Shown: positions 49,314 to 59,891 of the stretch, piece after piece | Layout of the letters: each line of letters begins with the position of its first letter | How positions within the stretch are numbered: position 1 is the stretch's first letter | Origin: Polaribacter gangjinensis | GTDB lineage: Bacteria > Bacteroidota > Bacteroidia > Flavobacteriales > Flavobacteriaceae | Direction: 5' to 3' | NCBI RefSeq assembly: GCF_038024125.1 | Contig: NZ_CP150662.1 | Span: forward strand, 2,583,501-2,647,500 | Length of the DNA: 64,000 bases | The notes under the pieces: model-generated | The model's input: only the letters and a program-made list of their open reading frames with translations | Told to the model about the DNA's origin: nothing | The model's database searches: none | Program-made: the position numbers and the translations under genes

Positions 49314-50390
49314 ATGATTGAAAAAATACGAATTGTAAAACAGCGTTATGACGAAGTTTCTGACTTGATAATTCAGCCAGAAGTAATTTCTGATCAAAAA
49401 CGATACATACAACTAAGCAAAGAATATAAAGATTTAGGAAAGGTTGTTAAAAAAGGAAATGAGTACATTTCGTTACTAAATAGTATTGACGAAGCAAAAG
49501 AAATCATTGCTGATGGTTCAGATCCTGAGATGGTAGAAATGGCAAAAGCCGAAATGGAAGAAGCCCAAGAAAAAATTCCTGCAATAGAGGATGAAATCAA
49601 GTTTTTATTAATTCCGAGAGAACCAGAAGATTCTAAAAACGCCGTGGTTGAATTACGTGCAGGAACAGGTGGTGACGAAGCCAGTATTTTTGCGGGTGAT
49701 TTGTTTAGAATGTATTCAAAATATTGCGAAAGCAAAGGTTGGAATGTATCTATCGTCGATTTTTCTGAAGGAACCAATGGCGGATTTAAAGAAATTCAGT
49801 TCGAAGTAAATGGCGAAGACGTTTATGGAACCTTAAAGTTTGAAGCTGGGGTTCATCGTGTGCAACGTGTTCCACAAACAGAAACGCAAGGTCGTGTGCA
49901 TACATCAGCAGCAACTTGTATGGTTTTTCCTGAAGCTGAAGAATTTGATGTGGAAATCAATCCAAAAGATGTTCGAATTGACTTTTTCTGTTCTTCAGGT
50001 CCTGGAGGTCAATCTGTAAATACTACCTATTCTGCTGTACGTTTAACACACATTCCAACAGGTTTGGTAGCACAATGTCAAGACCAAAAATCGCAACATA
50101 AAAATAAGGAAAAAGCTTTTAAAGTATTGCGTTCGCGTTTGTATGATATTGAGTTGGCAAAAAGGCAAGAAGAAGATGCTTTGAAACGTGGTTCTATGGT
50201 TTCTTCTGGTGATAGAAGTGCCAAAATTAGAACCTATAATTATGCACAAGGACGTGTTACAGACCACAGAATTGGCTTGTCTTTGTACGATTTACCAAAT
50301 ATTTTAAACGGAGATATTCAACGAATTATTGACGAATTGATGATGGCAGAAAACACTTCAAAATTGAAACAATTAGGAGATGGATTTTAA
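49314..50390 (+). CDS. prfA: Peptide chain release factor 1
   Basis: 358 residues. The peptidyl-hydrolysis motif is in [20 protein letters not shown] (GGQ), followed by [20 protein letters not shown]. The N-terminal region has [20 protein letters not shown], diagnostic for class I release factors; RF1 rather than RF2 because no in-frame frameshift site is present and the RF1-type anticodon loop region ([19 protein letters not shown]) fits. Terminates translation at UAA and UAG. A strong terminator follows. Confidence 0.95.
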   Translation: MIEKIRIVKQRYDEVSDLIIQPEVISDQKRYIQLSKEYKDLGKVVKKGNEYISLLNSIDEAKEIIADGSDPEMVEMAKAEMEEAQEKIPAIEDEIKFLLIPREPEDSKNAVVELRAGTGGDEASIFAGDLFRMYSKYCESKGWNVSIVDFSEGTNGGFKEIQFEVNGEDVYGTLKFEAGVHRVQRVPQTETQGRVHTSAATCMVFPEAEEFDVEINPKDVRIDFFCSSGPGGQSVNTTYSAVRLTHIPTGLVAQCQDQKSQHKNKEKAFKVLRSRLYDIELAKRQEEDALKRGSMVSSGDRSAKIRTYNYAQGRVTDHRIGLSLYDLPNILNGDIQRIIDELMMAENTSKLKQLGDGF

Positions 50391-50409
50391 TTCATTTAAA
50401 TTATAACGT

Positions 50410-50437
50410 AAAAAAGCCTCTTTAAAGAGGCTTTTTT
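50410..50437. terminator. Bidirectional terminator between prfA and GH31 genes
   Basis: AAAAAAGCCTCTTT and AAAGAGGCTTTTTT, 14-bp perfect stem without loop space beyond TTTAAA; A run left, T run right, serving both convergent genes. Confidence 0.9.
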
Positions 50438-50452
50438 ATGCTTACATTTTAA

Positions 50453-52861
50453 TTATTCATCACCAAATAAATGGATTTCAGTGAAGCTTTTTTCAACTAA
50501 AATTTCTTGATGTTTGTTGCCATTACTTTCTTGTAAATCCACTTTTACGTTGTCAATTTCGAAAGAGGTAATTTTAAACGGTAAATTGTGGAAAACAATT
50601 CTGAAATTGCTGTATTGTGCATCAAATTTACCTTCTTTATGTTGTTGCAAAATAATTTCGTTTTCTTTTCCTGTAAACTTAAAAGTTCGCAAACTGTATC
50701 TTCCTTTTTTGTAGTCATAGCCATCATGTGCATCATCATACAATTTAGAAGTTTCTTTGCCAACTTTGTAATATACATCCAAAGTGATTTCGTTGAATTG
50801 TTTTTCTCCAACGTATTGTTGCACAGGATATTTCGGAATCACAGCACCTTCTTTGATAAAAATTGGCATGCTATCCAAATCTGCATCTACCCACATTTCT
50901 TTGCCACCTTCAACCATTTCATCTGTCCAGAAATTATACCAATTTCCTCTTGGAATGTACATTCTTCTTCCTTTAGTATTGGGTTCTAAAACCGGACAAA
51001 CCAATATTTTATCACCGTACACAAATTCATCACTTCTGTAATGCGTATGAACATCTTCTTGATCAAACAACACCAATGATTTCAAAATCGGAATTCCGTC
51101 ATTGATATAATCCCAAAATGCAGTATATAAATAGGGTAATAGTTGATAACGCAGTTCAATAAATTTACGGACAATATCTGTAATTTCAGTTCCAAAAACC
51201 CAAGGCTCTTGATCACCATGATCACCAGAAGAATGCACTCTACAAAACGCATGAAATACACCTAATTGAATCCATCTTGCAAATAATTCGCCTTGAGGTT
51301 GTTCTGCAAATCCACCAATATCACTTCCTGCAAACGAAAATCCAGACATTGCCATTCTTTGTGCTTGCACATTGGCAATCCACAAATGTTCCCAAGTGGC
51401 AACATTGTCTCCCATCCAAGTGGAGGTGTAACGTTGTGTACCAGAATAGGCTGCTCTTGTGATGACAAAAGGACGTTTTGGATACGCAAATTTTTTCAAA
51501 CCATGATAGGTTGCTCTTGCCATTTGCATTCCATATACATTGTGTGCTTTTCTATGACTGCAAGGATTTCCGTCAAAATCATGACGCACATCATCAGGAA
51601 ATGTTTTGTTTGGAACTTCCATCACAGCAGGTTCATTCATATCATTCCAAACACCTTTTACGCCAATATCTTCAATCAATTCTTTGAATAATTCTGACCA
51701 CCATTCACGAACTTCAGGTTTTGTATAATCAGGAAAATAACATTCTCCTGGCCAAACTTTTCCTTTCATGTAAGGACCATCTGCTCTTTTACAAAAATAA
51801 TCTTTGTCTAAAGCTTCTTTAAAAACGTCGTATTCTAAATCAATTTTGATACCTGGATCAATGATAACAACGGTTTTGAAACCATCATTTTCCAATTCTT
51901 TGACCATTCTTTTTGGATCAGGGAAGTGGTTTTTATCCCAAGTAAAACAACGGAAACCATCCATATAATCAATATCCAAATAAATAGCATCACAAGGAAT
52001 TTGAAGTTTTCTAAACGTATTTGTAATTTCTTTTACTTCACTTTCAGGGAAATAACTCCATTTACATTGATGAAAACCAAGCGCCCATAAGGGTGGTAAA
52101 GCATGAGGTTTTCCTGTTAAATCAGTATAATTGGCAACGACATCTTCCATTTTTGGACCGTAAATGAAATAATAATTCATTTCACCACCTTGTGCCCAAA
52201 AACTGGTTACGTTTCTGCGTTCTTGTCCAAAATCAAAGTGTGTTTTAAAGGTGTTGTCAAAGAAAATTCCGTACGATTTGTTATCCTGAATGGCTGTGTA
52301 AAAAGGAATTGCTTTGTAAATAGGGTCTGTATCTTTGCCAAAAGCATACGAATCAGTCACCCAATTTTCGAAACGTTTTCCTTTCATATTTACGCCAACA
52401 GGTTTGTCTCCCAATCCATAATAGCTTTCTGCACGTTGGCAAACTTTACTCATTTTAACGATGTCACCACCAAATTCATAGCTTTCTTCCCAATGAAAAC
52501 CAAGTTCATCTTCATTGATCAATTTTAAATCAAGAGCATCATAAATTTTAATTTGCAAACTCAATTTCTCAACTTTACAAATCAATTTTGAGGTTTTGAT
52601 AACATAATGAGTTTCTTCTTCAGTAACTTCTAAAAAGTTATACCCTCTAGAAGCGTGGATGGTAATTCCGTATGAAAAATCGTTATCAAATTTTCCTGTG
52701 GTGGTATATCTAAAACGAATAACACTATCTCTTACAACAGTTACTTGTAAAATTACATTGTTTTTTGTGGTGAAATATAGTGTATCAACTACTTTTTTAT
52801 ATTTTATGATTTCTGATGGAAATAAATTTCCTTTCTGTTCAAGTTCGGTATTAACAATCAT
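50453..52861 (-). CDS. GH31 alpha-glucosidase
   Basis: 802 residues, no signal peptide, so cytosolic. GH31 catalytic blocks: IPCDAIYLDIDYMDGFRCFT, KGVWNDMNEPAVMEVPN with the nucleophile Asp, RPFVITRAAYSGTQRYTSTW and WMGDNVATWEHLW, and SGFSFAGSDIGGFAEQP, with the acid/base Asp. The N-terminal beta-sandwich includes FWAQGGEMNYYFIYGPKMED. Likely releases glucose from maltose or malto-oligosaccharides, feeding off the adjacent alpha-glucan operon. Separated from glgB by 248 bp and a terminator hairpin, so a separate unit. Confidence 0.92.
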   Translation of the reverse strand: MIVNTELEQKGNLFPSEIIKYKKVVDTLYFTTKNNVILQVTVVRDSVIRFRYTTTGKFDNDFSYGITIHASRGYNFLEVTEEETHYVIKTSKLICKVEKLSLQIKIYDALDLKLINEDELGFHWEESYEFGGDIVKMSKVCQRAESYYGLGDKPVGVNMKGKRFENWVTDSYAFGKDTDPIYKAIPFYTAIQDNKSYGIFFDNTFKTHFDFGQERRNVTSFWAQGGEMNYYFIYGPKMEDVVANYTDLTGKPHALPPLWALGFHQCKWSYFPESEVKEITNTFRKLQIPCDAIYLDIDYMDGFRCFTWDKNHFPDPKRMVKELENDGFKTVVIIDPGIKIDLEYDVFKEALDKDYFCKRADGPYMKGKVWPGECYFPDYTKPEVREWWSELFKELIEDIGVKGVWNDMNEPAVMEVPNKTFPDDVRHDFDGNPCSHRKAHNVYGMQMARATYHGLKKFAYPKRPFVITRAAYSGTQRYTSTWMGDNVATWEHLWIANVQAQRMAMSGFSFAGSDIGGFAEQPQGELFARWIQLGVFHAFCRVHSSGDHGDQEPWVFGTEITDIVRKFIELRYQLLPYLYTAFWDYINDGIPILKSLVLFDQEDVHTHYRSDEFVYGDKILVCPVLEPNTKGRRMYIPRGNWYNFWTDEMVEGGKEMWVDADLDSMPIFIKEGAVIPKYPVQQYVGEKQFNEITLDVYYKVGKETSKLYDDAHDGYDYKKGRYSLRTFKFTGKENEIILQQHKEGKFDAQYSNFRIVFHNLPFKITSFEIDNVKVDLQESNGNKHQEILVEKSFTEIHLFGDE

Positions 52862-53060
52862 TTATTTGTTTGTTTTTTAATTTGGTAAAAATCGTAAAAC
52901 TTTGGAAAACAGCCTTGTCATTGAACGATTTTTTACGACAACGTTTGCGTTTAAAATTACTAGAATTTAGACACATTTTACTAACTATTTAAGGTATTTT
53001 CTACCACTAGATGTGAAATATTAAAACCTTGAAAAATGACAAACTAATTTTTTATAATTA

Positions 53061-53108
53061 CAAAAAAAGCATCCTAATTTTATGAAATTAAAAATACGGA
53101 TGCTTTTG
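53061..53108 (-). terminator. Terminator of glgB operon
   Basis: On the minus strand CAAAAGCATCC (53108-53098) pairs with GGATGCTTTTTTTG (53074-53061), ending in a T run, right after the glgB stop. Confidence 0.85.
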
Positions 53109-53109
53109 T

Positions 53110-55017
53110 TTATTCATATTTGAAAGCCATCATTGCTAAAGGAGGTAAATTCAACTCTAGTGAATGTTCTCTACCATTCCATTCTCTGACTTCAGAATTT
53201 AGGTTTTTGTGTTTAAAACAGTCGCTTCCAAAATATTTTTTAGCATCGCTGTTAAAAATTTCTTTCAAAGTTCCGGCTTTAGGAATTCCAATTCTGTAGT
53301 TTTCTCTTGGAACTGGCGTTAAATTTAAAACAACAATCACATTGTCTTTTTCATTTTCTCCTTTTCGGATGTAGGTCATTACAGAATTTTGGTGATCTCC
53401 ATGATCAATCCATTCAAAGCCCTCATGTGAGAACTGTTTTTGATACAATGCAGGCTCTTTTTTGTACAATTTATTCAAGTCTTTGACCAATGTTTGTGCT
53501 CCTTTATGAACATCATATTGCAACAAATGCCAATCTAAACTTGTTTGGAAATTCCATTCAGATGTTTGTCCAAATTCTCCCCCTTGAAACAATAATTTTG
53601 CTCCTGGATGCGTGTACATAAAACTGTAAAGCAATCTTAAATTCGCAAAACGTTGCCATTCATCCCCAGGCATTTTATCAACAATGGCTTTTTTACCATA
53701 TACCACTTCATCATGAGACAAAGGCAGCATGAAATTTTCGGTAAAAGCATAATTCAAACTGAATGTCAAATCGTTTTGATGATGTTTTCTATAAATAGGT
53801 TCTTTGGCAAAATATTCAAGTGTATCATGCATCCAACCCATCATCCATTTCATACCAAATCCTAAACCTCCATCATAAATTGGACGAGAAACTTTTGGGA
53901 AAGAAGTAGATTCTTCAGCAATGGTTTGCACATCAGGGAAAGAAGCATACACTTCTGTATTCATATCTTTGATAAAATCAATCGCTTCTAAATATTCTCT
54001 TCCACCAAACATATTTGGTTCCCATTGACCTTCTTCACGTGAATAATCTAAAAACAACATGGATGCAACTGCGTCAACTCTCAATCCGTCAGCATGAAAT
54101 TGATCTAACCAAAAAATAGCATTACTGATTAAAAATGCTTTGATTTCATTTCTTCCATAGTTGAAAATTAAACTTTTCCAATCTTGATGATAGCCTTTTC
54201 TTTGATCAGGATGTTCGTATAAATGCGAGCCATCAAAAAATCCTAAACCATGATCGTCTGAAGGAAAATGCGATGGAACCCAATCCAACAAAACACCAAT
54301 ACCTTTTTCGTGAAATTTATCCACCAAATATTTGAATTCTTCAGGATATCCAAAACGTGCTGTTGGTGCAAAATATCCAACCAATTGATAACCCCAACTT
54401 GGGTCATAAGGATATTCCATAATAGGCATAAATTCTACGTGCGTAAAATTCATTTCTGCTACATAATTCACCAATTCATCAGCCAATTCTACATAACTCA
54501 AAAAGCGATTTTGTGCAACTTGCTTTTTCCAAGAACCTAAATGCACTTCGTACACAGAAAATGGAGCGTCTAAAGCATTCTTTTTTTTGCGATTTTTTAT
54601 CCATTTGGCATCTTTCCAATCATAAGAATCTTGCCAAACTACGGAGGCAGTTTTTGGAGGATGTTCGCATCTGCGTGCAAATGGATCTGCTTTTTCAGTT
54701 CGAATATCGTTATTTGTACTATGAATTTTGTATTTGTAAATATTACCTTTTCCAACACCTGGAATAAATCCTTCCCAAATGCCACTTCCGTCCCAACGAA
54801 CGTTTAATTGATGTTCACCTTCTATCCAAAAATTAAAATCTCCAACCACCGAAACCATTTTAGCACTTGGCGCCCAAACTGCAAAATAGGTTCCTTCTTC
54901 ACCATCTAATGTGATGATGTGCGATCCAAATTTTTCATATAATCGATAATGCTTTCCGGCTTTGAATAGGTTGATATCAAAATCTGTAAAAAGACTGTGT
55001 ACTTTTGTTTTTGTCAT
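53110..55017 (-). CDS. glgB: 1,4-alpha-glucan branching enzyme
   Basis: 635 residues. N-terminal CBM48 (about 30-120; GTYFAVWAPSAKMVSVVGDF), GH13 barrel with VYEVHLGSWKKQ, FMPIMEYPYDPSWGYQLVGY, GLRVDAVASMLFLDYSREEG (nucleophile Asp), TIAEESTSFPKVSR (Glu) and PLSHDEVVYGKK (Asp). The C-terminal all-beta domain ends SLELNLPPLAMMAFKYE. It makes alpha-1,6 branches in glycogen. The last gene of the operon; mak ends 4 bp upstream (55022 versus 55017), all on the minus strand. Confidence 0.95.
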   Translation of the reverse strand: MTKTKVHSLFTDFDINLFKAGKHYRLYEKFGSHIITLDGEEGTYFAVWAPSAKMVSVVGDFNFWIEGEHQLNVRWDGSGIWEGFIPGVGKGNIYKYKIHSTNNDIRTEKADPFARRCEHPPKTASVVWQDSYDWKDAKWIKNRKKKNALDAPFSVYEVHLGSWKKQVAQNRFLSYVELADELVNYVAEMNFTHVEFMPIMEYPYDPSWGYQLVGYFAPTARFGYPEEFKYLVDKFHEKGIGVLLDWVPSHFPSDDHGLGFFDGSHLYEHPDQRKGYHQDWKSLIFNYGRNEIKAFLISNAIFWLDQFHADGLRVDAVASMLFLDYSREEGQWEPNMFGGREYLEAIDFIKDMNTEVYASFPDVQTIAEESTSFPKVSRPIYDGGLGFGMKWMMGWMHDTLEYFAKEPIYRKHHQNDLTFSLNYAFTENFMLPLSHDEVVYGKKAIVDKMPGDEWQRFANLRLLYSFMYTHPGAKLLFQGGEFGQTSEWNFQTSLDWHLLQYDVHKGAQTLVKDLNKLYKKEPALYQKQFSHEGFEWIDHGDHQNSVMTYIRKGENEKDNVIVVLNLTPVPRENYRIGIPKAGTLKEIFNSDAKKYFGSDCFKHKNLNSEVREWNGREHSLELNLPPLAMMAFKYE

Positions 55018-55021
55018 AATG

Positions 55022-56650
55022 TTATGCGTTCAAAATATTTGCAATACCCTTTAATGGAATGATTGTCCATTTAGGTCTTGAGTTAAGTTCGTATCCAAGT
55101 TCATAAATTGCCTTTTCAAGTAAGCAATATTCTAAAATATAAATTCTTTCGTTTGTATAACCAATAGATAAATTGGCTTGTTGTGTAATATCTCTGTAGG
55201 TTTCTAAAAAAACAGCTACTAAATATTTGTAAATGAGTTCGCCAAATTCAAAAAGGGTTTCTTGTGGAGTTGAAAAACGTTCTTGATGGTTAAAAATTGT
55301 GGCATAAATTGCATAATGAAAAGAGCGAAATAAACCTGCAACGTCTTTAAGTGGAGGTTGTTTTACTTTACGATCTCTGATGGTACTTTCAGGTTCGCCC
55401 TCAAAATCAAGGATGCAAAAATCGTCATCTTGTACTAAAATTTGTCCTAAATGATAATCTCCATGTATGCGAATTCTTTCGCCTTTTAGTTTTGTCCAAT
55501 CAAAATTGACCAATCTTTTACGGATGATATTTTTATTTGCTAAAAATTCTTTGGCCAATTCTAAAGAATAACCTTCTAAATGATGCAAATTATTTTCGGT
55601 TAAATTCAATCGATTTTGAAATTGATAGGTCAATCTGTTTTTCAACCAAACTGCATAATCATTGTTAAATCGAGTAGGGGTAAAGGCAGTTTCTTCAAAT
55701 TCAGAACCCAAAGCAATGTGCATTTCAGCCGTTCTTTGTGCCAATAATGAAACTTTATTTAATAAATTGAGTCCAATTAAATCAATAATTTGTGCAGGTA
55801 ATTCTGATATTTTTCTTCTTTCAAAAATGTTGATATCAGGAAAATCAGTAAAAGCAGGTTTTTTAGCATCAATATTATTGTAAATAATATGCAATTCTTT
55901 TAAAAAATATTCCCAAGCATCACCATTATTAGGCACCATTTTTTGCATTAAAGCGATGGTGACATTCGTATTATCAGAATCAATAATGTTGATGCTTCCT
56001 AAATAAGGAGGAGTATGTTTGAATTCTTTAATGTCAGATAAAAATCGGCTCATTTCATAATCAGGATTTTTATCCGCATAAATTCTTCTGAAAAATTTCA
56101 AGATAAAAGCGTCATTATAAATAATGGATGTATTGCTTTGTTCAACGCCCATAAAACGCGAAGATTCGTACGCAGGAAATTCAAAACTATCTGATTTATG
56201 ATATTGTACAGGTGTTTTATCAACAGGTAAGGCTGATGAAATTCGCTCGTAAACCACTTTTCTGAAAGATTCTAAATGCATGGCATCAATGATAAAACCT
56301 TCCTGATTTTTTAATTTTATAGGAAGAATTCTATTTTCTTTCGCAAAATTTTCATCAGAAACAAAAGCAATTGGCAAAAAATAATGATGATAAAAAGCTT
56401 CTTCAAAATCGACTTCTAACAACAATCCGAAATAAACTTCTTCATGATGTTGGATTCTAAAATAATCACTTAATTCGATGTATTTTAGTTTGCTCGATTT
56501 TCCTCCATACCAACGTTGTTTTACAATATATTCTTCTAAAACATCCGCTAAAAAAACTTTTATGAATGCCTTATCATCCATTAAATGTTCCCATTTATGA
56601 TTGGAAGAAAATATTGGAAAATTTGGTTTAGAAACTTCTTGATCTATCAT
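55022..56650 (-). CDS. Maltokinase (Pep2/Mak-like)
   Basis: 542 residues. The N-terminal cap domain has EEYIVKQRWYGGKSSKLKYI, a maltokinase hallmark; the kinase part has RIHGDYHLGQILVQDDDFCI and LDFEGEPESTIRDRKVKQPP (Mak/aminoglycoside phosphotransferase-like catalytic loop with HGD and DFE). It phosphorylates maltose to maltose-1-phosphate, the donor for GlgE. In many bacteria the kinase is fused to trehalose synthase TreS, but here it is alone and no treS gene is in the window. Between glgE (2 bp) and glgB (4 bp). Confidence 0.88.
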   Translation of the reverse strand: MIDQEVSKPNFPIFSSNHKWEHLMDDKAFIKVFLADVLEEYIVKQRWYGGKSSKLKYIELSDYFRIQHHEEVYFGLLLEVDFEEAFYHHYFLPIAFVSDENFAKENRILPIKLKNQEGFIIDAMHLESFRKVVYERISSALPVDKTPVQYHKSDSFEFPAYESSRFMGVEQSNTSIIYNDAFILKFFRRIYADKNPDYEMSRFLSDIKEFKHTPPYLGSINIIDSDNTNVTIALMQKMVPNNGDAWEYFLKELHIIYNNIDAKKPAFTDFPDINIFERRKISELPAQIIDLIGLNLLNKVSLLAQRTAEMHIALGSEFEETAFTPTRFNNDYAVWLKNRLTYQFQNRLNLTENNLHHLEGYSLELAKEFLANKNIIRKRLVNFDWTKLKGERIRIHGDYHLGQILVQDDDFCILDFEGEPESTIRDRKVKQPPLKDVAGLFRSFHYAIYATIFNHQERFSTPQETLFEFGELIYKYLVAVFLETYRDITQQANLSIGYTNERIYILEYCLLEKAIYELGYELNSRPKWTIIPLKGIANILNA

Positions 56651-56652
56651 TT

Positions 56653-58590
56653 TTATTTGTTAATCTTAAAAATATGAAAAGGTAATGAAGGATGCAATTC
56701 AACATAATTCCACTCATTATACCAATTATAACAATTTCTAGTTACCAAATCTTCTACTTCTACTTTTTGTCCGTGCTGTACTTTTAAATCATGCAAAGGC
56801 AATTGAACTGATCCAGATTGTGAGTTGTAAGCATCTAAACTGATGATGGTTAGCGTTTCATTTGACCTAGCATCATTCCATTTGTAAAAGGCAATAAGTT
56901 GATCATTTCCTGTTTCTAAAAATTGAATATTATTGGTTTGTTGATACGATTCTTGCTGTTTTCGGATTTGATTGATTTTTGTAATCAATGCAGTTACTTT
57001 ATTTTCTTTAAACCAATCATAATGGCACAATTGGAATTTTTCAGACATGTAATATTCTTCTTTCCCTGGAATTGGAGTGCTAATCATTTGTTCAAAAACA
57101 GGACCGTAAATTCCGATATTAGAACTCAATGTTGCCGCCAAAGCATAGCGTTGTAAATACCTAGATTCAGGAGCGCCTTGCAAATGAAATGGATTGATAT
57201 CAGGCGTGTTTGGCCAAAAATTTGGTCGCATATATTCACGTTGATTTGTTTTGGTCAATTCATTGACGTATTCCATCAATTCATGTTTCGTTTCTCGCCA
57301 AGTAAAATAGGTGTAAGATTGTGTATAGCCTTGTTTTGCAAGTTGTTGCATGATTTTTGGTTTGGTAAAAGCCTCTGCTAAAAACAAAATATCAGGATGT
57401 TGTTTTTTAACTTCGCTTATAACCCAATTCCAAAAATAATAAGGTTTTGTATGTGGATTATCTACTCTAAAAACTCGAATTCCGCAGTCAATCCAATACA
57501 ATAATGTGTCTAAACATTCTTGCCATAAATTTTTATAATCTTCTGTTTCCCAATAAATTGGAAGAATATCTTGGTATTTTTTTGGTGGATTTTCAGCATA
57601 TTGTACAGTTCCATCTGGACGCCATTTAAACCAACTTGGATGTTCTTTTACCCAAGGATGATCAGGTGCAGCTTGCAAAGCATAATCCATGGCAATTTCA
57701 ATTCCCAATTCATTGGCTTTGGCAATTAAGTTTTTAAAATCTTCAACAGAACCCAATTGAGGATGAATGTCTTTGTGTCCACCAAAACGTGAACCAATTC
57801 CCCAAGCGGAACCTACATCACCTTCTTGCGCAACAGTTGTATTGTTTTTTCCTTTTCTGTTTACCTCTCCAATTGGATGAATTGGCGGAAAATATAAGGT
57901 GTCAAATCCCATTTGGGCCACTCTTGGCAACAAACGATGACAATCGTTAAACGTTCCATGAACGCCTTCATGTTCAGATGCTGAACGTGGAAAAAATTCA
58001 TACCACGTTGAAAATCGTGCTTTTTTTCGATCTACATACACTTGGAAATCTTGAGAAGTAAAAGGTAATTTTTTCTCAGGATTATTTTTAAATAGGTTGT
58101 GTAATCTTTCAGAAACAGCTTCTTTGATAGCTTCGTTGTAACTTTCAGGATTCTTAAAAATATAAATTAGATGTAATAAATAGTTTTTATCATCTTCAGA
58201 CACTTTATTTAAAAGACTTTCAACAATTACAGCACCTTCTAACAATTCTGAATTTACATGTTGATAATCATCAATTTTTCGTTGAATTCCATGTTGCCAG
58301 TTCAAGGCATAATCTACCCAACCTTGCACTTTATAGGAATAAAATCCTTGTTTGGATGTTTGAAAACTAGCTGAAAATTCATCGTTAAACGTTGGATTCA
58401 TTCTAGTTTCAGACCACTTTTTTTCTGATTCGTGTTTGTACAGTAAACTAGCCTGAATTACATCATGACCATCAACTAAAACATCAGCAGTTACAGTTAC
58501 AACTTCGTCAACAACACGTTTTATAAAAACAGCACCTCCATTCAATTGAGGCGCAACATTTTCTACAACAATTCTACTTTGATTTTGCAT
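56653..58590 (-). CDS. glgE: Alpha-1,4-glucan:maltose-1-phosphate maltosyltransferase
   Basis: 645 residues. N-terminal beta domains followed by a GH13_3 barrel: FPRSASEHEGVHGTFNDCHR, YFPPIHPIGEVNRKGKNNTT, GSRFGGHKDIHPQLGSVEDF, CGIRVFRVDNPHTKPYYFW (nucleophile Asp) and FLAEAFTKPKIM (acid/base Glu), all GlgE hallmarks. It lengthens alpha-1,4 glucan by transferring maltosyl units from maltose-1-phosphate. With GlgM-like, Mak and GlgB in the same operon, this is the GlgE pathway, known mainly from actinobacteria. Confidence 0.95.
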   Translation of the reverse strand: MQNQSRIVVENVAPQLNGGAVFIKRVVDEVVTVTADVLVDGHDVIQASLLYKHESEKKWSETRMNPTFNDEFSASFQTSKQGFYSYKVQGWVDYALNWQHGIQRKIDDYQHVNSELLEGAVIVESLLNKVSEDDKNYLLHLIYIFKNPESYNEAIKEAVSERLHNLFKNNPEKKLPFTSQDFQVYVDRKKARFSTWYEFFPRSASEHEGVHGTFNDCHRLLPRVAQMGFDTLYFPPIHPIGEVNRKGKNNTTVAQEGDVGSAWGIGSRFGGHKDIHPQLGSVEDFKNLIAKANELGIEIAMDYALQAAPDHPWVKEHPSWFKWRPDGTVQYAENPPKKYQDILPIYWETEDYKNLWQECLDTLLYWIDCGIRVFRVDNPHTKPYYFWNWVISEVKKQHPDILFLAEAFTKPKIMQQLAKQGYTQSYTYFTWRETKHELMEYVNELTKTNQREYMRPNFWPNTPDINPFHLQGAPESRYLQRYALAATLSSNIGIYGPVFEQMISTPIPGKEEYYMSEKFQLCHYDWFKENKVTALITKINQIRKQQESYQQTNNIQFLETGNDQLIAFYKWNDARSNETLTIISLDAYNSQSGSVQLPLHDLKVQHGQKVEVEDLVTRNCYNWYNEWNYVELHPSLPFHIFKINK

Positions 58591-58618
58591 TCAATTAAAT
58601 ATTTAAAAAAATGATTTA

Positions 58619-59884
58619 TTAGCCTATATTCGTTCCTTTTGCGATAGTAGCTTCTTTTTTAATAACTACAATTCCGTCTTTTACAACATAGGTATCTGTC
58701 TCTGTATCAGCTAAATGTTTTCCGCCATTGATACGAACATCATCTCCAATTCTACAGTTTTTATCGATGATACAATTGTGAATGTAACATCTGTCTCCAA
58801 TTCCCATCATGATTTCGATATGATTTTTTTCAACTGATTTTAAGGATTCATAATAGTCACTTCCCATCATGTATGTGTTGGAAATTAGGGTGTTTTTTCC
58901 AATTCTTGAGCGAATTCCAATGACCGATTTTTCAATTTTTTCAGCTAATATGATACTTCCATCACCAATAATTGCTCTATTTAGGATAGTTCCAGAAATT
59001 TTAGATGTTGGTAAAATACGTGCTCTTGTGTAAATTCCCTTACTATCATATAAATTAAACTGCGGAACATCATCTGTCAACCCAAGATTGGCTTCAAAAA
59101 AGGAATCAATATTTCCAATATCAGTCCAATATCCTTCGTATTGATAACTCAATGTTTTATGATTTTTAATAGCTTGTGGTATGATTTCTTTTCCAAAATC
59201 ATTGGTAGTTGGGTCTTTCATCAATTCTTCTAAAAGACCTCTGTTGAAAATATAAATTCCCATAGAAGCCAAATAATCTCTTCCTTCGTTTTTCATTTGT
59301 TGACTCACTTCTGATGTCCATTGAGGCAATAAATCAGCAGATGGTTTTTCGATAAATGAAGTAATGATATTTTCTTCATTCGTCTTTAAAATTCCGAAAG
59401 AAGTAGCATCTTTAGCATTTACAGGATAGGTTGCAATAGAAATTTCAGCGCCACTTTCTTCATGAGCCTGAACCATTTTATTGAAATCCATTTGATATAA
59501 TTGATCACCAGAAAGAATCAAGGCATATTCAAAATCATTTTGCAAAAAATGGTGCATACTTTGTCTTACAGCATCTGCAGTTCCTTGAAACCATTTGTCA
59601 CTATGAATGGTTTGCTCAGCAGCTAAAACATCTACAAAAGCAGAACTAAAAAAGCTAAAATGATACGTATTTTTAATGTGTTTGTTTAACGAGGCTGAGT
59701 TGAACTGCGTTAACACATACACTCTTTTGATTTCGGAATTGATGCAGTTAGAAATTGGGATATCTACCAATCTATATTTTCCTGCAATTGGTACAGCTGG
59801 TTTTGATCTATCTTTTGTTAAAGGATACAATCTTGAACCTTGTCCACCTCCTAAAATAATACCTAATACCTTGTCGTTTATCAT
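58619..59884 (-). CDS. glgC: Glucose-1-phosphate adenylyltransferase
   Basis: 421 residues, normal length. The nucleotide loop GIILGGGQGSRLYPLTKDRS and PAVPIAGKYRLVDIPISNCI, the SGDQLYQMDFNKMVQAHEES segment and GYWTDIGNIDSFFEANLGL belong to ADP-glucose pyrophosphorylase. The C-terminal left-handed beta helix has many hexapeptide turns (IIGDGSIILAEKIEKSVIGI). It makes ADP-glucose, the donor for the GT4 enzyme in the next gene upstream. It lies 28 bp before glgE. Confidence 0.95.
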   Translation of the reverse strand: MINDKVLGIILGGGQGSRLYPLTKDRSKPAVPIAGKYRLVDIPISNCINSEIKRVYVLTQFNSASLNKHIKNTYHFSFFSSAFVDVLAAEQTIHSDKWFQGTADAVRQSMHHFLQNDFEYALILSGDQLYQMDFNKMVQAHEESGAEISIATYPVNAKDATSFGILKTNEENIITSFIEKPSADLLPQWTSEVSQQMKNEGRDYLASMGIYIFNRGLLEELMKDPTTNDFGKEIIPQAIKNHKTLSYQYEGYWTDIGNIDSFFEANLGLTDDVPQFNLYDSKGIYTRARILPTSKISGTILNRAIIGDGSIILAEKIEKSVIGIRSRIGKNTLISNTYMMGSDYYESLKSVEKNHIEIMMGIGDRCYIHNCIIDKNCRIGDDVRINGGKHLADTETDTYVVKDGIVVIKKEATIAKGTNIG

Positions 59885-59891
59885 TTTGATG

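Noticed and set aside
50514..52880. Several open frames on the plus strand within the GH31 gene
   Set aside because: All are antisense shadows of a complete enzyme with catalytic motifs on the minus strand.
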